The notes under the pieces are model-generated. The model was not told where the DNA came from and ran no database searches. It saw only the letters and a list, made by a program, of their open reading frames with translations. Shown here piece by piece: positions 35,730 to 45,055 of a stretch of 64,000 nucleotides of DNA; the stretch's first letter is position 1, and every line of letters starts with the position of its first letter. The position numbers and the translations under genes are program-made. Location: assembly GCF_014323405.1 (NCBI RefSeq), contig NZ_JACRWE010000003.1:248001-312000 (forward strand), given 5' to 3'. Source of the DNA: Romboutsia faecis. Its GTDB lineage: Bacteria; Bacillota; Clostridia; Peptostreptococcales; Peptostreptococcaceae.

Positions 35730-36743
35730 ATGTATAATGTAACATTAATACCAGGGGATGGAATAGGACCAGAAGTATCTAAATCAATGGTTAGGGTAGT
35801 AGAAGCTACAGGCATAGATATTAATTGGGAAATAGTAAATGCTGGTCTAAATGTAATTGAAGAATATAATACACCATTACCAGACCATGTTATAGAATCT
35901 ATTAAGAAAAATAAAATAGCAATAAAAGGACCAATAACAACACCAGTAGGTAAAGGATTTAAAAGTGTTAATGTGACACTTAGACAAGCTTTAGATTTAT
36001 ATGTTAATTTAAGACCAATTAAAACATTCAAAGGGATAAAATCAAGATACGAAAATGTAGACTTAGTAATAGTAAGAGAAAATACTGAGGACTTATATGC
36101 TGGAATAGAACATAAAGTAGGAGATTATGGTGCCGAAAGTATAAAAATAATAACAAAAGGTGCCTGTGAAAGAATCGTTGAGTTTGCATGTGATTATGTT
36201 AAAGAAAACAATAGAAAAAAGCTTACAGGTGTTCATAAAGCAAATATAATGAAGTTAACAGATGGATTGTTTTTAAAAGTATTTAGAGATATATCTGAAA
36301 AGAATAAAATAAATTATAATGACTTAATTGTAGATGCAGCAGCTATGAATTTAGTACTTAATCCAGAAAAATATGATGTATTAGTTATGCCTAACTTATA
36401 CGGTGACATATTATCTGATTTATGTGCAGGGCTTGTTGGTGGTCTTGGTATAATACCAGGAGCTAATATAGGAAAAGACTACGCTATATTTGAGGCGGTT
36501 CATGGAAGTGCTCCTGACATTGCAGGTATGAATAAAGCAAACCCAACAGCATTAATACAATCAGCAATAATGATGCTTAGATATTTAGGAGAGTATGATG
36601 CAGCTAAAAAAATAGAGAGGGCATTAGAAAAAGTATTTATAGAAGGCAGGGTATTAACCATAGATTTAGGAGGAAATGCAACAACTGATGAATTTACAGA
36701 TGAACTTTGTAAATATGTACTTGAAGGTGTAAAAGCATATTAA
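35730..36743 (+). CDS. icd: Isocitrate dehydrogenase (isocitrate/isopropylmalate family)
   Basis: A 337-residue decarboxylating dehydrogenase. IPGDGIGPEV is at the N-terminus; the substrate motif VRENTEDLYAGIEH is of the isocitrate/homoisocitrate type, not the IPMDH type. HGSAPDIAGMNKANPTALIQS at the cofactor site fits NAD use. RBS GGAGGGG stands upstream, 16 bp after acn. It completes the oxidative branch to 2-oxoglutarate, the precursor of glutamate. Confidence 0.9.
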   Translation: MYNVTLIPGDGIGPEVSKSMVRVVEATGIDINWEIVNAGLNVIEEYNTPLPDHVIESIKKNKIAIKGPITTPVGKGFKSVNVTLRQALDLYVNLRPIKTFKGIKSRYENVDLVIVRENTEDLYAGIEHKVGDYGAESIKIITKGACERIVEFACDYVKENNRKKLTGVHKANIMKLTDGLFLKVFRDISEKNKINYNDLIVDAAAMNLVLNPEKYDVLVMPNLYGDILSDLCAGLVGGLGIIPGANIGKDYAIFEAVHGSAPDIAGMNKANPTALIQSAIMMLRYLGEYDAAKKIERALEKVFIEGRVLTIDLGGNATTDEFTDELCKYVLEGVKAY

Positions 36744-36794
36744 ATTTATGTTATTATATTATAGTACAGATTTATTAATAAAGGAGTGTTCTTA

Positions 36795-37493
36795 TTGAAG
36801 ATAACATATATTAATCATAGTAGTTTTGCAGTAGAGTTAGATACATGTGTTTTATTATTTGATTATTTTAAAGGAGAGATACCTAAATTTAGTAAAAATA
36901 AAAAAATATATGTATTTTCTAGTCACGGACACCATGATCATTTTAGTCCAAAAGTTTTAAAATTAGAAAAAGAATATGATAATATTTTATATATTCTATC
37001 AGACGATATACAGATAAAGGAGTCTGATAAAATAATATTTGTTAAGGAAGATGAAAAGCTAAATATAAACGATTTACAGATACAAACATTAAAATCCACA
37101 GATATTGGTGTTGCATTTATAGTTAATGTAGAAGGATTAAGTATTTACCATGCAGGTGATTTAAACTGGTGGCATTGGGAGGGTGAAAACTCAATAAAGG
37201 AAAATAAAGAAGCTGAATTAATATATAAAAAGGAAATAGATAAAATTAAGTATAATAATTTTGATTTAGCATTTGTACCTCTTGATCCTAGACAAGGTGA
37301 ACAATATTATTTAGGATTTGATACATTTATGAAAAATACTAACACTAAAGTGGCATTTCCTATGCATTGTTGGGGGGACTATAGTATTATTGATAAATTA
37401 AAAAAATCTAGATTTGCACAAGATTATAAAGATAGAGTTATGGAAATTTCAGAAGTTAATGAAACATTCAATATAAATATAGTATGTAAGTAA
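36795..37493 (+). CDS. Metallo-beta-lactamase-fold hydrolase (UlaG-like)
   Basis: A 232-residue MBL-fold protein: KITYINHSSFAVEL, metal ligands in SSHGHHDHFSP, and YHAGDLNWWHW (third motif). The fold belongs to the COG2220 group of unknown-substrate hydrolases. A TTG start at 36795 is chosen because AAGGAG (36781-36786) stands 8 nt upstream; the GTG at 36786 lies on that RBS. It is 51 bp after icd on the same strand with no terminator, so it may be co-transcribed. Confidence 0.8.
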   Translation: MKITYINHSSFAVELDTCVLLFDYFKGEIPKFSKNKKIYVFSSHGHHDHFSPKVLKLEKEYDNILYILSDDIQIKESDKIIFVKEDEKLNINDLQIQTLKSTDIGVAFIVNVEGLSIYHAGDLNWWHWEGENSIKENKEAELIYKKEIDKIKYNNFDLAFVPLDPRQGEQYYLGFDTFMKNTNTKVAFPMHCWGDYSIIDKLKKSRFAQDYKDRVMEISEVNETFNINIVCK

Positions 37494-37496
37494 TAA

Positions 37497-37594
37497 TATA
37501 ATAAAGTGAATAAATTTATTTTATTTGCTTTATTGTTATACTAAAATAAGTTACAATATTATAATTCAGTTTACATAATTATAATATTGTAACT
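37497..37594 (+). repeat. Hairpin followed by an 18-bp perfect inverted repeat
   Basis: AATAAAG..AATAAA / TTTATT..CTTTATT (37499-37534) forms an imperfect terminator-like hairpin after the hydrolase gene. Then AGTTACAATATTATAATT (37549-37566) and its exact inverse complement (37577-37594) flank the 10-bp CAGTTTACAT. Role unknown. Confidence 0.6.
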
Positions 37595-37651
37595 ATTTGT
37601 ATAATATTTACAATAAGATTCAATTAAATATTATGTAAAAATATCTATAAT

Positions 37652-37683
37652 AAAAGGTCAATGATTTTAACATTGACCTTTTT
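37652..37683 (-). terminator. Bidirectional terminator before the ferredoxin gene end
   Basis: AAAAGGTCAATG (37652-37663) pairs perfectly with CATTGACCTTTT (37671-37682). It serves the minus-strand ferredoxin gene and possibly the converging hydrolase gene. Confidence 0.88.
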
Positions 37684-37697
37684 ACTTTATATGATTA

Positions 37698-38087
37698 CTA
37701 AGCTTCTTTAATTTCTATAATTCCCATTGGACATGCATCAACACATATTCCACATGCAATACATTTACTTGGAACAGGTTTTTCTTCAACTTTTGCTATA
37801 ATACCCTTTGGACAGACGTCTACACATGTCATGCATCCAGTACATAATTTTTTGTTTATTATATATACACCTTTAGCATTTTCTTTAATTGCTCCTTCGG
37901 GGCATTTTTTAGCACAGATACCACATTGGTTACAGACTTTTACATCTAATGAATCATCTTTTTTATTACCTATTTTTATACAAGAAGTTCCATCAGAATA
38001 GTTTTTGTAAAATGCTTCAGAACAAGCTATTTCACATGTTAGGCAAGATTGACATAATGACCTATCTTTAACAACTAATTTTTTCAT
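37698..38087 (-). CDS. Polyferredoxin with four 4Fe-4S motifs
   Basis: A 129-residue cysteine-rich protein with four clusters: CQSCLTCEIAC, CNQCGICAKKCP, CTGCMTCVDVCP and CIACGICVDACP. This resembles HycB/CooF-like electron-transfer subunits, but it stands alone. I chose the ATG at 38087, with GGAGG 8 nt before it; an in-frame TTG five codons earlier overlaps that RBS. Its partner oxidoreductase is not in the window. Confidence 0.88.
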   Translation of the reverse strand: MKKLVVKDRSLCQSCLTCEIACSEAFYKNYSDGTSCIKIGNKKDDSLDVKVCNQCGICAKKCPEGAIKENAKGVYIINKKLCTGCMTCVDVCPKGIIAKVEEKPVPSKCIACGICVDACPMGIIEIKEA

Positions 38088-38353
38088 AATAATTTCCTCC
38101 AAAGTTATAAGTTATTATTACACTTATTGTCAAATTCCACCTGTTGATAATTAAAGTGTAGATTATAATAATTAAAAAATCAATTACAAACTCTATGAGG
38201 TATGAATATTTTTATTAAGCAAGAAATATGGAAATAAACAGAATAAATGCTTACCATACATCATAAGCTTAAATAAAATAACTATTTACTTTAATGTATA
38301 TAGCAATAATACTTTGTTCATTTTGATGGAGCTTATTATGGTGGAGGTAAAAT

Positions 38354-39706
38354 ATGAATATAGTTATAATAGGGAATGGTAATATTGGTAAGTCTTTAGC
38401 AGACATACTATCAAAAAAAGGACATGATATAGTTATGATAGATAGTAATTACTCAAAGGTTAATAAAATAGTAGATAATTATGATGTAAAAGCTATATGG
38501 GGTAATGGAGCTGTATATGAAACACAAATAAAAGCAGGAGTAGATGAATCTAGCTTAACAATTGCTGTTACGTCATCAGATGAAACCAATTTAATTTCAT
38601 GTATGATAGCAAAACAAATTGGAGCCAAGAAAGTAATTGCCAAAGTGAATAATATAGATTATTCACCACAAATAGAATTTATGAAAAATAATTTTAATTT
38701 AGATTTGGTTATAAATACAGATAAATTAGTTGCAGATGAAATTTTAAAAATGTTAAGATATCCTAACTGGTTAAAGATTAAGCCTTTAGGAAAAGAATCT
38801 CTTACTATTAGTGAGTTAGTGCTAAAAAAAGGTAACAAATTAATTAATAATCGTATTTCAGACATTAATAAGAAATATAAATCCAATATACTTGTCTATG
38901 CACTATTTAGAGAGAATAATGTTTTTATCCCTAGTAAAGAAGATATATTAAATGAAAAAGATACAATTTGTGTTGTTGGAAGAAATGATGAGTTAAATAG
39001 CTTTTTTAATAATATAGGAATAATAGAAAATAGTATGAAATCTATAATAATAGTTGGTGGAAGTAATACAAGTGTGTACTTGGCAAATCAGCTAAGTAGT
39101 ATAGGTATAAAAGTAAAAATAATAGAAAAAGATTTATATGTTTGCAAAAGATTAGCTCAACTAGTTTCTAAAGCAAAAATAATAAATAAAGATGGTACAA
39201 TTCAAGATGTATTAATAGAAGAAGGTATTAATAGTACTGATGCTTTTATATCTATGACTGACAGTGATGAAGAAAATACAATAATATCTTTATTTGCATC
39301 TCATTGTAATGTAGAAAAAGTAATAACTAAAGTAAATAACACATCAATAATAAATTTATTAGAATTTAGTAGTTTAAATACCTTTATTTCACCTATAGAT
39401 GTAATATCAAATGAAGTTGAACAATATATTAATCAGGAGAATAGCCTTAATTTAAATGAATATCCAAGTGATGATATATTAGATGAGAAAGTTAATTTTT
39501 TAGAGTTTAAAGCTTCTAAAAGAGATAAAGTCTTAGGAGTTCCTATAAATAGACTAAAAATAAAATCAGATGTAACAATTATTGCAATTCTTAGAAATGG
39601 AAATTTAATAGTTCCAAGTGGTAATGATTATATAAAAATTAATGATAATCCAATAATAGCGACTAAGAATAGGTTTTTAAAACATTTAGATGACATTTTA
39701 TGTTAG
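38354..39706 (+). CDS. trkA: Trk potassium uptake regulator TrkA
   Basis: A 450-residue cytosolic protein with two RCK (TrkA-N plus TrkA-C) units: IIGNGNIGKSLADIL at the N-terminus and a second Rossmann start IIVGGSNTSVYLANQL near residue 233. It gates TrkH, encoded 12 bp downstream. A GGAGG RBS stands upstream. The 250-bp upstream region shows no riboswitch I recognise. Confidence 0.93.
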   Translation: MNIVIIGNGNIGKSLADILSKKGHDIVMIDSNYSKVNKIVDNYDVKAIWGNGAVYETQIKAGVDESSLTIAVTSSDETNLISCMIAKQIGAKKVIAKVNNIDYSPQIEFMKNNFNLDLVINTDKLVADEILKMLRYPNWLKIKPLGKESLTISELVLKKGNKLINNRISDINKKYKSNILVYALFRENNVFIPSKEDILNEKDTICVVGRNDELNSFFNNIGIIENSMKSIIIVGGSNTSVYLANQLSSIGIKVKIIEKDLYVCKRLAQLVSKAKIINKDGTIQDVLIEEGINSTDAFISMTDSDEENTIISLFASHCNVEKVITKVNNTSIINLLEFSSLNTFISPIDVISNEVEQYINQENSLNLNEYPSDDILDEKVNFLEFKASKRDKVLGVPINRLKIKSDVTIIAILRNGNLIVPSGNDYIKINDNPIIATKNRFLKHLDDILC

Positions 39707-39718
39707 GGGGGATAGATT

Positions 39719-41158
39719 ATGAACTTAAAGGTAGTGTTAAAAACGACAGGTAAAATTATATTACTTGAGTCTGCACTACTTATTTTACCTTTAGTTATAT
39801 CTATATATTATAACGAAAATACTCAGATTTACTTTATTAAATCTATTTTAATATCTTTAGGTATTGGATTATTCTTATCATTAATACCTGGCAAGGGAAA
39901 TAAAATTTATGCTAAAGAAGGATTTTTAATTGTTTCATTATCATGGGTAATTATATCAGTTCTTGGAGCATTACCGTTTTATTTGAGTGGAGAAATACCT
40001 AGGTTTATTGATGCACTTTTTGAAACCGTATCGGGATTTACGACTACGGGTTCAACTGTACTAAAAGATGTAGAAGCTTTAAGTTATGGGATGTTATTTT
40101 GGAGAAGTTTTACACACTGGATTGGTGGAATAGGAATATTAGTTTTCTTACTAGCATTCTTACCTAGATCAAAGGGACAAAATATTTACTTAATGAGAGC
40201 TGAAGTTCCTGGACCTGTAATGGTCAAATTTGTATCTAAGGTAAATATGAATGCTAGAATTTTATGTTTTATATACATAGCTTTAAGTTTATTCCAGGTA
40301 GGTTTTTTACTATTAGGTAAAATGCCATTATTTGATAGCGTGGTTATAACATTTGGCACAGCCGGAACAGGTGGATTTTCTATAACTAATGCTAGTATAG
40401 CAGCTTATAATAATAAGTATTTTGAGTATGTTATAGGATTTTTTATGATTATATTTGGTATAAACTTTAATTTGTTTTATCTGATTTATTTAGGAAGTAT
40501 AAAAGAAGCTTTAAAAAGCGAAGAACTCAAATGTTACTTGGGTATAATAACTTTTTTTGTAATTATAATAACACTAAATATACTTCCTTCATACATGGAT
40601 ATAGGCCGAGCATTTAGAGATGCATTTTTCCAAGTAAGTTCAATAATAACTACGACTGGATTTATAAGTTCTGATTATTCTTTATGGCCTAATTTATCTA
40701 AAATCCTTCTTGTGATATTGATGCTAATTGGAGCTTGTGCAGGCTCTACAGGAGGAGGAATTAAGGTTTATAGGATATTAGTATTATTTAAAGCCGCCTT
40801 AAAAAATACTAAGCAAATCTTCTCACCAAGATCTGTTTATTCTATAAAGGTAGATAATGAGTATATTGATAGAAAAATTGTTGATTCAATACAAGCATAC
40901 TTCTTTATTTATTTAATGATTTTAATTTTTTCAGTTATTATTTTATCTTTTGATTCATTAAATTTAATCAGTATATTTACATCAGTAGTAACTTGTTTGA
41001 GTAATGTAGGACCAGGATTAGGAGTAGTAGGACCCGTTGGTAATTTTTCCTCCTTATCAGACCTCTCCAAGTTAACCTTAATTTTTGATATGCTTGCTGG
41101 TAGATTAGAATTATTCCCTATAATATTTCTTTTAGGTTTCTTTAGATTAAAAAAGTAA
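39719..41158 (+). CDS. trkH: Potassium transporter TrkH
   Basis: A 479-residue membrane protein of four M1-P-M2-type repeats. Pore loops with selectivity glycines are seen in SGFTTTGSTVL, GTAGTGGFSITNAS, ITTTGFISSDY and SNVGPGLG. It forms the K+ path that TrkA regulates. It is the second gene of the trkAH operon; the T-box promoter begins 10 bp after its stop. Confidence 0.93.
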   Translation: MNLKVVLKTTGKIILLESALLILPLVISIYYNENTQIYFIKSILISLGIGLFLSLIPGKGNKIYAKEGFLIVSLSWVIISVLGALPFYLSGEIPRFIDALFETVSGFTTTGSTVLKDVEALSYGMLFWRSFTHWIGGIGILVFLLAFLPRSKGQNIYLMRAEVPGPVMVKFVSKVNMNARILCFIYIALSLFQVGFLLLGKMPLFDSVVITFGTAGTGGFSITNASIAAYNNKYFEYVIGFFMIIFGINFNLFYLIYLGSIKEALKSEELKCYLGIITFFVIIITLNILPSYMDIGRAFRDAFFQVSSIITTTGFISSDYSLWPNLSKILLVILMLIGACAGSTGGGIKVYRILVLFKAALKNTKQIFSPRSVYSIKVDNEYIDRKIVDSIQAYFFIYLMILIFSVIILSFDSLNLISIFTSVVTCLSNVGPGLGVVGPVGNFSSLSDLSKLTLIFDMLAGRLELFPIIFLLGFFRLKK

Positions 41159-41168
41159 CAAAAAGTTG

Positions 41169-41195
41169 TTGACATCATAAGAATAATAATATAAC
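41169..41195 (+). promoter_or_regulatory. Promoter of the T-box leader
   Basis: TTGACA at 41169-41174 is followed after 15 nt by TATAAC (41190-41195); a slightly shifted -10 gives 16-17 nt. It lies just ahead of the T-box leader. Confidence 0.6.
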
Positions 41196-41204
41196 ATTTA
41201 ATCA

Positions 41205-41497
41205 TAATAAATTAAAAATAATGCGATGATAAGAAATAGTAGATTTAAATATCTATTGCAGAGAGTTTCCGGTTGGTGAGAGGAAATATAGAGTTTATAT
41301 TGAACACATCTTTGAGCAGTGCACCGAAACTATAGTAGGCTGTACCGGATTCCTTGCACCCGTTATCGTGCTAGAGTATTAGTAATAAGTTTACAGTACT
41401 TGATAAGGTTAATGTTGTGAGACATTAATAAAAATAGGTGGAACCACGTGAGTTAACTCCCGTCCTATAGCTATAGCTATAGACGGGAGTTTTTTAA
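41205..41497 (+). promoter_or_regulatory. T-box riboswitch, specifier CAC (histidine)
   Basis: Stem I elements include GAGAG and the distal-loop region. TGAA-CAC-A-TCT-TTGAGCA at 41302-41317 aligns with the specifier region of glyQS T-boxes (GAAA-GGC-A-TTC-TTGAGCA), making 41305-41307 (CAC, His) the specifier. The T-box sequence AGGTGGAACCACG is at about 41436-41448. The terminator AACTCCCGTC / GACGGGAGTT (41455-41464 with 41482-41491) is followed by six Ts. Uncharged tRNA-His should prevent termination and switch on the ABC importer. Confidence 0.9.
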
Positions 41498-41602
41498 TTT
41501 TAATATAAATTTAGGGCCCAAGTTTATATTTTAAGTTAAATTATGGAACTTATGCAAATTAAAAATTCGAAATATTCTAAAAAATAAAAAGGAGATAAAA
41601 AT

Positions 41603-42388
41603 ATGAAAATAAATAAATTAAAAAAATTAACTATAATAGCAATATCTTTATTAACTGTTGTTGGATTATTAGGATGTTCTAATATAAACAATGATACTAG
41701 TAATAAAAACGAATTAATTATAGGATACGATAACACCTTTGTACCTATGGGATACTTAGATGAAAAAGGTAATACAGTAGGATTTGATGTGGACTTAGCT
41801 ACAGAAGCATCTAAAAGAATGAATATGAATATAAAATTTCAATCTATTGACTGGTCAATGAAAGAAGCAGAGCTGAACTCAGGTAATATTGATGTTATAT
41901 GGAATGGATATACATTAACTGAAGAAAGAAAAGAAAAGGTTGCTTATACTGATTCTTATTTAGATAATAAACAAATAATAGTTACTCTTAAAAAATCAAA
42001 TATAAAATATAAATCAGATTTGCTAGGAAAATCAATAGGTACACAGACAGATTCTTCTGGTATGGAAGCTGTATTAAAAGATACTGAATTTGTAGAGGAC
42101 TTAAAAAATAAAGAACCAGTTTTATATGATACATTTGATAAGGCTTTTAGAGATTTAGAAATAGGAAGAATAGACGCTTTAGTTGCAGATGAAGTATTAG
42201 CTAGATATTATATAGCTCAAAAGAAAGATGATATATACAAGATATTAGATGAAGATTTTGGTAAAGAAGTATTTATAGTTGCAACAAAAAAAGAAAATAC
42301 AGAACTTAAAGATAAAATCAATAGTACTTTAAATGAAATGAAAAATGATGGTACTTTTGATGAGATATATAGCAAATGGTTTAAATAA
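41603..42388 (+). CDS. Amino-acid ABC transporter substrate-binding lipoprotein (probable histidine)
   Basis: A 261-residue SBP of the polar amino-acid family. The signal peptide has lipobox LLGC (Cys near residue 26), then the binding-protein signature GYDNTFVPMGYLDEKGNTVGFDVDLATEASKR. Position behind a His T-box points to histidine import; such His-T-box ABC systems (hisXYZ) have been predicted in Firmicutes. Direct substrate evidence is absent. Confidence 0.88.
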   Translation: MKINKLKKLTIIAISLLTVVGLLGCSNINNDTSNKNELIIGYDNTFVPMGYLDEKGNTVGFDVDLATEASKRMNMNIKFQSIDWSMKEAELNSGNIDVIWNGYTLTEERKEKVAYTDSYLDNKQIIVTLKKSNIKYKSDLLGKSIGTQTDSSGMEAVLKDTEFVEDLKNKEPVLYDTFDKAFRDLEIGRIDALVADEVLARYYIAQKKDDIYKILDEDFGKEVFIVATKKENTELKDKINSTLNEMKNDGTFDEIYSKWFK

Positions 42389-42414
42389 TAATAAATACTA
42401 TAAGGGAGAAAAAA

Positions 42415-43026
42415 ATGATTAAAGGACTAGGAATTGTTATATCAATATTCATAATAACTTTGTTAGTGTCACTGCCACTAGGGCTAATAGTAGCCATTTT
42501 AAGGAAATCTAAATATAAATTAATAAAACTTATAGCACAACTATATATTTTAGTTATGAGGGGTACTCCGTTACTTTTACAACTTATTGTGATATTTTAT
42601 GGATTACCATTATTAGGAATAGTATTTGACAGATTTACATCATGCATAATTGCATTTTTACTTAATTATGCAGCATACTTTGCAGAAATTTTTAGAGGTG
42701 GTATAGAATCAATAGATAAAGGTCAACGAGAAGCTGCAGTTGTATTAGGTTTTGATAAAGTTACTATGTATAAAAGAATTATACTGCCTCAAGTTACTAA
42801 AATAATATTAGCACCTATGTCAAATGAAGTAATAACCTTGATTAAGGATACTTCATTAGTTTATATTCTTGGGCTTAATGATATTTTAAGATTAGCTCAA
42901 ATTCAATCTATAAGAGAAGTGAGCTTATTACCATTATTAGAGGTCGGTTTTATATATTTAGCTTTAGTGATTTTTATAACGCAAGGGTTTAAATTATTAG
43001 AGAAAAAATACTCATATTATAGATAA
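42415..43026 (+). CDS. Amino-acid ABC transporter permease
   Basis: A 203-residue inner-membrane protein with about 4-5 spans and the HisM/GlnP features VMRGTPLLLQLIVIFYGLP and the EAA loop REAAVVLGFDKVTMYKRIILPQ. It pairs with the SBP and ATPase on either side. It begins a little shorter than many homologues (starting in the first span), but the RBS GGGAG supports this ATG. Confidence 0.9.
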   Translation: MIKGLGIVISIFIITLLVSLPLGLIVAILRKSKYKLIKLIAQLYILVMRGTPLLLQLIVIFYGLPLLGIVFDRFTSCIIAFLLNYAAYFAEIFRGGIESIDKGQREAAVVLGFDKVTMYKRIILPQVTKIILAPMSNEVITLIKDTSLVYILGLNDILRLAQIQSIREVSLLPLLEVGFIYLALVIFITQGFKLLEKKYSYYR

Positions 43027-43044
43027 GAAAGAGAGGAGATAATA

Positions 43045-43707
43045 ATGTTAGAAATAAAAAACTTAAATAAATCATTTAAACAAAATCATGTCTTAAAAGA
43101 TATTTCTTTTAAGATAGAAAAAGGAGAAATTGGAGTATTACTTGGAAAATCAGGAGCAGGTAAAACAACGTTACTCAGATGTATTAATGGATTAGAGGAG
43201 TTTGATAATGGAAAGATAATAATTGATGATAAAATAAATAACAATAGTAAAGATATACTAACTCTTAAAGGTAAGATTGGAATGGTGTTTCAAAATTTTA
43301 ATTTGTTTCCACATTTATCAGTTATAGAAAATATTATAGAAGCTCCAGTTAATGTATTTAAAGAAACTAAAAAAGAGGCTTTAGAAAGATCTCGAGAGCT
43401 ACTCGATATTGTTGATCTAAAAGATAAAGAAGATTTCTATCCATATGAACTATCTGGAGGGCAACAACAAAGAGTTGCAATAGCTAGAGCATGTGCTTTA
43501 ATGCCTAAAGTACTATGTTTTGATGAGCCTACTTCGGCCTTAGATAAAGATACTATAAAAAGCATAGTTAATGTAATGAAGAAACTAAAATCACAAGGAA
43601 TAACTATTTTAATTATAACTCATGATATAGGGTTTGCTAATGAAGTTGCGGATAAGTTAATAACTATTAGTAAAGGAGTGGTAGAATGTGTAGAAGAGGT
43701 ATCTTAA
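43045..43707 (+). CDS. Amino-acid ABC transporter ATPase
   Basis: A 220-residue ATPase with Walker A GKSGAGKTT, Q-loop VFQNFNLFPHL, signature LSGGQQQRVAIARA, Walker B VLCFDEPTSALD and the H-loop ITHD. It is the third gene of the T-box controlled importer. At 43720-43764 TATTCATATA and TATATGAATA form a 10-bp inverted repeat just before the next gene. Confidence 0.93.
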   Translation: MLEIKNLNKSFKQNHVLKDISFKIEKGEIGVLLGKSGAGKTTLLRCINGLEEFDNGKIIIDDKINNNSKDILTLKGKIGMVFQNFNLFPHLSVIENIIEAPVNVFKETKKEALERSRELLDIVDLKDKEDFYPYELSGGQQQRVAIARACALMPKVLCFDEPTSALDKDTIKSIVNVMKKLKSQGITILIITHDIGFANEVADKLITISKGVVECVEEVS

Positions 43708-43776
43708 CTCTATTTTAATTATTCATATATTATGTTAAAATAGATTATATATTTTATATGAATAAGCGAGGTAGTT

Positions 43777-44307
43777 ATGCAAGATAAATTAATTACAAAA
43801 GATAAAATCTTTATTCAAGATACTAATTTTTCAAATGTACTTTATAAATCAAGTGGATATGAAGATTTTCATACAAATGCAGCAAACAATAATATAGAAA
43901 TTGATGAAAATAGGACATATGACTTATTACCAAGTGGATTTATAGATTTTAATCAGCATTTATATGAAGATATCAATCATATGAATTCAATAAGCTCAGG
44001 TTTATTTTTAGAAAAAACATTAATTACATTTAGGATATTTATATGGACATCTAGAGGAGAAGGTTTTGAAATATTTAAGCATGTATTGAGAGGTTCTGAA
44101 ATAAATGAATTAAAAAGCAAAGATGATGTAATTGAATATATATACAATCATTTAAGTGAATTAGAAGATGGAATAATAAATACTTATGGCAATGGTGTAA
44201 TAAAAAGCTTTGAAGAGTTTGGAAAAGGAATTGAAAGTAAAAAGCTTCCTTTACCTAGCTTACTTAAGAATTTAACAATAGATAATAATTTGCATGATTT
44301 TAGATAA
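43777..44307 (+). CDS. Soluble protein of unknown function
   Basis: A 176-residue acidic protein without a signal peptide or membrane spans; I recognise no domain. Notable stretches are GFIDFNQHLYEDINHMNS and ITFRIFIWTSRGEGFE. A GCGAGG sequence serves as RBS 7 nt before the ATG. It is closed by a strong bidirectional terminator. It lies after the His-importer genes, but the inverted repeat and 69-bp gap suggest it may be separate. Confidence 0.65.
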   Translation: MQDKLITKDKIFIQDTNFSNVLYKSSGYEDFHTNAANNNIEIDENRTYDLLPSGFIDFNQHLYEDINHMNSISSGLFLEKTLITFRIFIWTSRGEGFEIFKHVLRGSEINELKSKDDVIEYIYNHLSELEDGIINTYGNGVIKSFEEFGKGIESKKLPLPSLLKNLTIDNNLHDFR

Positions 44308-44338
44308 AAAAGAATGGGTAAAATGCCCATTCTTTTTT
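44306..44338. terminator. Bidirectional terminator
   Basis: AAAAAAGAATGGG (44306-44318) pairs perfectly with CCCATTCTTTTTT (44326-44338), between converging genes. Confidence 0.92.
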
Positions 44339-45012
44339 TATAAAAACATAACGGTAGAAGCAATTAAGAACTGTCCTATATAGTAAGTTATTAGATTTAT
44401 AGCTGGTAAAACTTTATTATGATTATTATCAAAAATAATAAATGATAATACAAAGTCAGAAAATATAAATAGAGTAGTACCGATTACTAGGAATACTATA
44501 CCTTTATTGTTTTTGTAATCAATCAATAGAGCTAATGATTTACAGTACATTATACTTATTAAAGTACAATATATAAAAGAAGGTATGAATAATTTATTAA
44601 ATTCTAACCTTTTATATGCTTTAAGATATAGCATTATAATAAGAGAAAATAACAGTGCTAAGACTAATTCTTTTAATTGTATTGGATTTAAATATGAAAA
44701 AGCACTTGTATAGAATATATGAGTAATAGAGAAGCTAATTAAACCCAATAAAAATATTATAGATGATTTCTTATGTGATTTTGATTTAATAGATAAAAAT
44801 ATATCACCAAATACAGCGAAAATAATCCCTATTAATATTAAAATAAAATAACTAAAGTCCCCCTTAGTATGTAAACGTGAATATAGACAAAAACATAAGA
44901 ATAACAAACTTGTAATTGTCTTTGAATATACCCTATAGTTTTTTATTGGATTATATGTAAAATATAATAAAGAAAATAGGGAAAATACTGATAAAATCAA
45001 TATTAATATCAT
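44338..45012 (-). CDS. YhhN-family membrane protein (lysoplasmalogenase/TMEM86-like)
   Basis: A 224-residue membrane protein with about 7-8 spans. The family pattern is seen in KTITSLLFLCF, FAVFGDIFLS (conserved GD), FLLGLISFSITHIFYTSAF (conserved His) and LFIFSDFVLSF. Characterised relatives hydrolyse lysoplasmalogens; Peptostreptococcaceae and clostridia make plasmalogens, so such a role is sensible. A near-perfect LexA box sits 44 bp upstream of the start. Confidence 0.82.
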   Translation of the reverse strand: MILILILSVFSLFSLLYFTYNPIKNYRVYSKTITSLLFLCFCLYSRLHTKGDFSYFILILIGIIFAVFGDIFLSIKSKSHKKSSIIFLLGLISFSITHIFYTSAFSYLNPIQLKELVLALLFSLIIMLYLKAYKRLEFNKLFIPSFIYCTLISIMYCKSLALLIDYKNNKGIVFLVIGTTLFIFSDFVLSFIIFDNNHNKVLPAINLITYYIGQFLIASTVMFL

Positions 45013-45055
45013 TTTGCAAAATACTCCTTTTTATAATAAAGTGACAAAAATATCA

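Noticed and set aside
38103..38353. c-di-AMP (ydaO) riboswitch before trkA
   Set aside because: The conserved ydaO core motifs are absent by eye; only ordinary AT-rich sequence seen.
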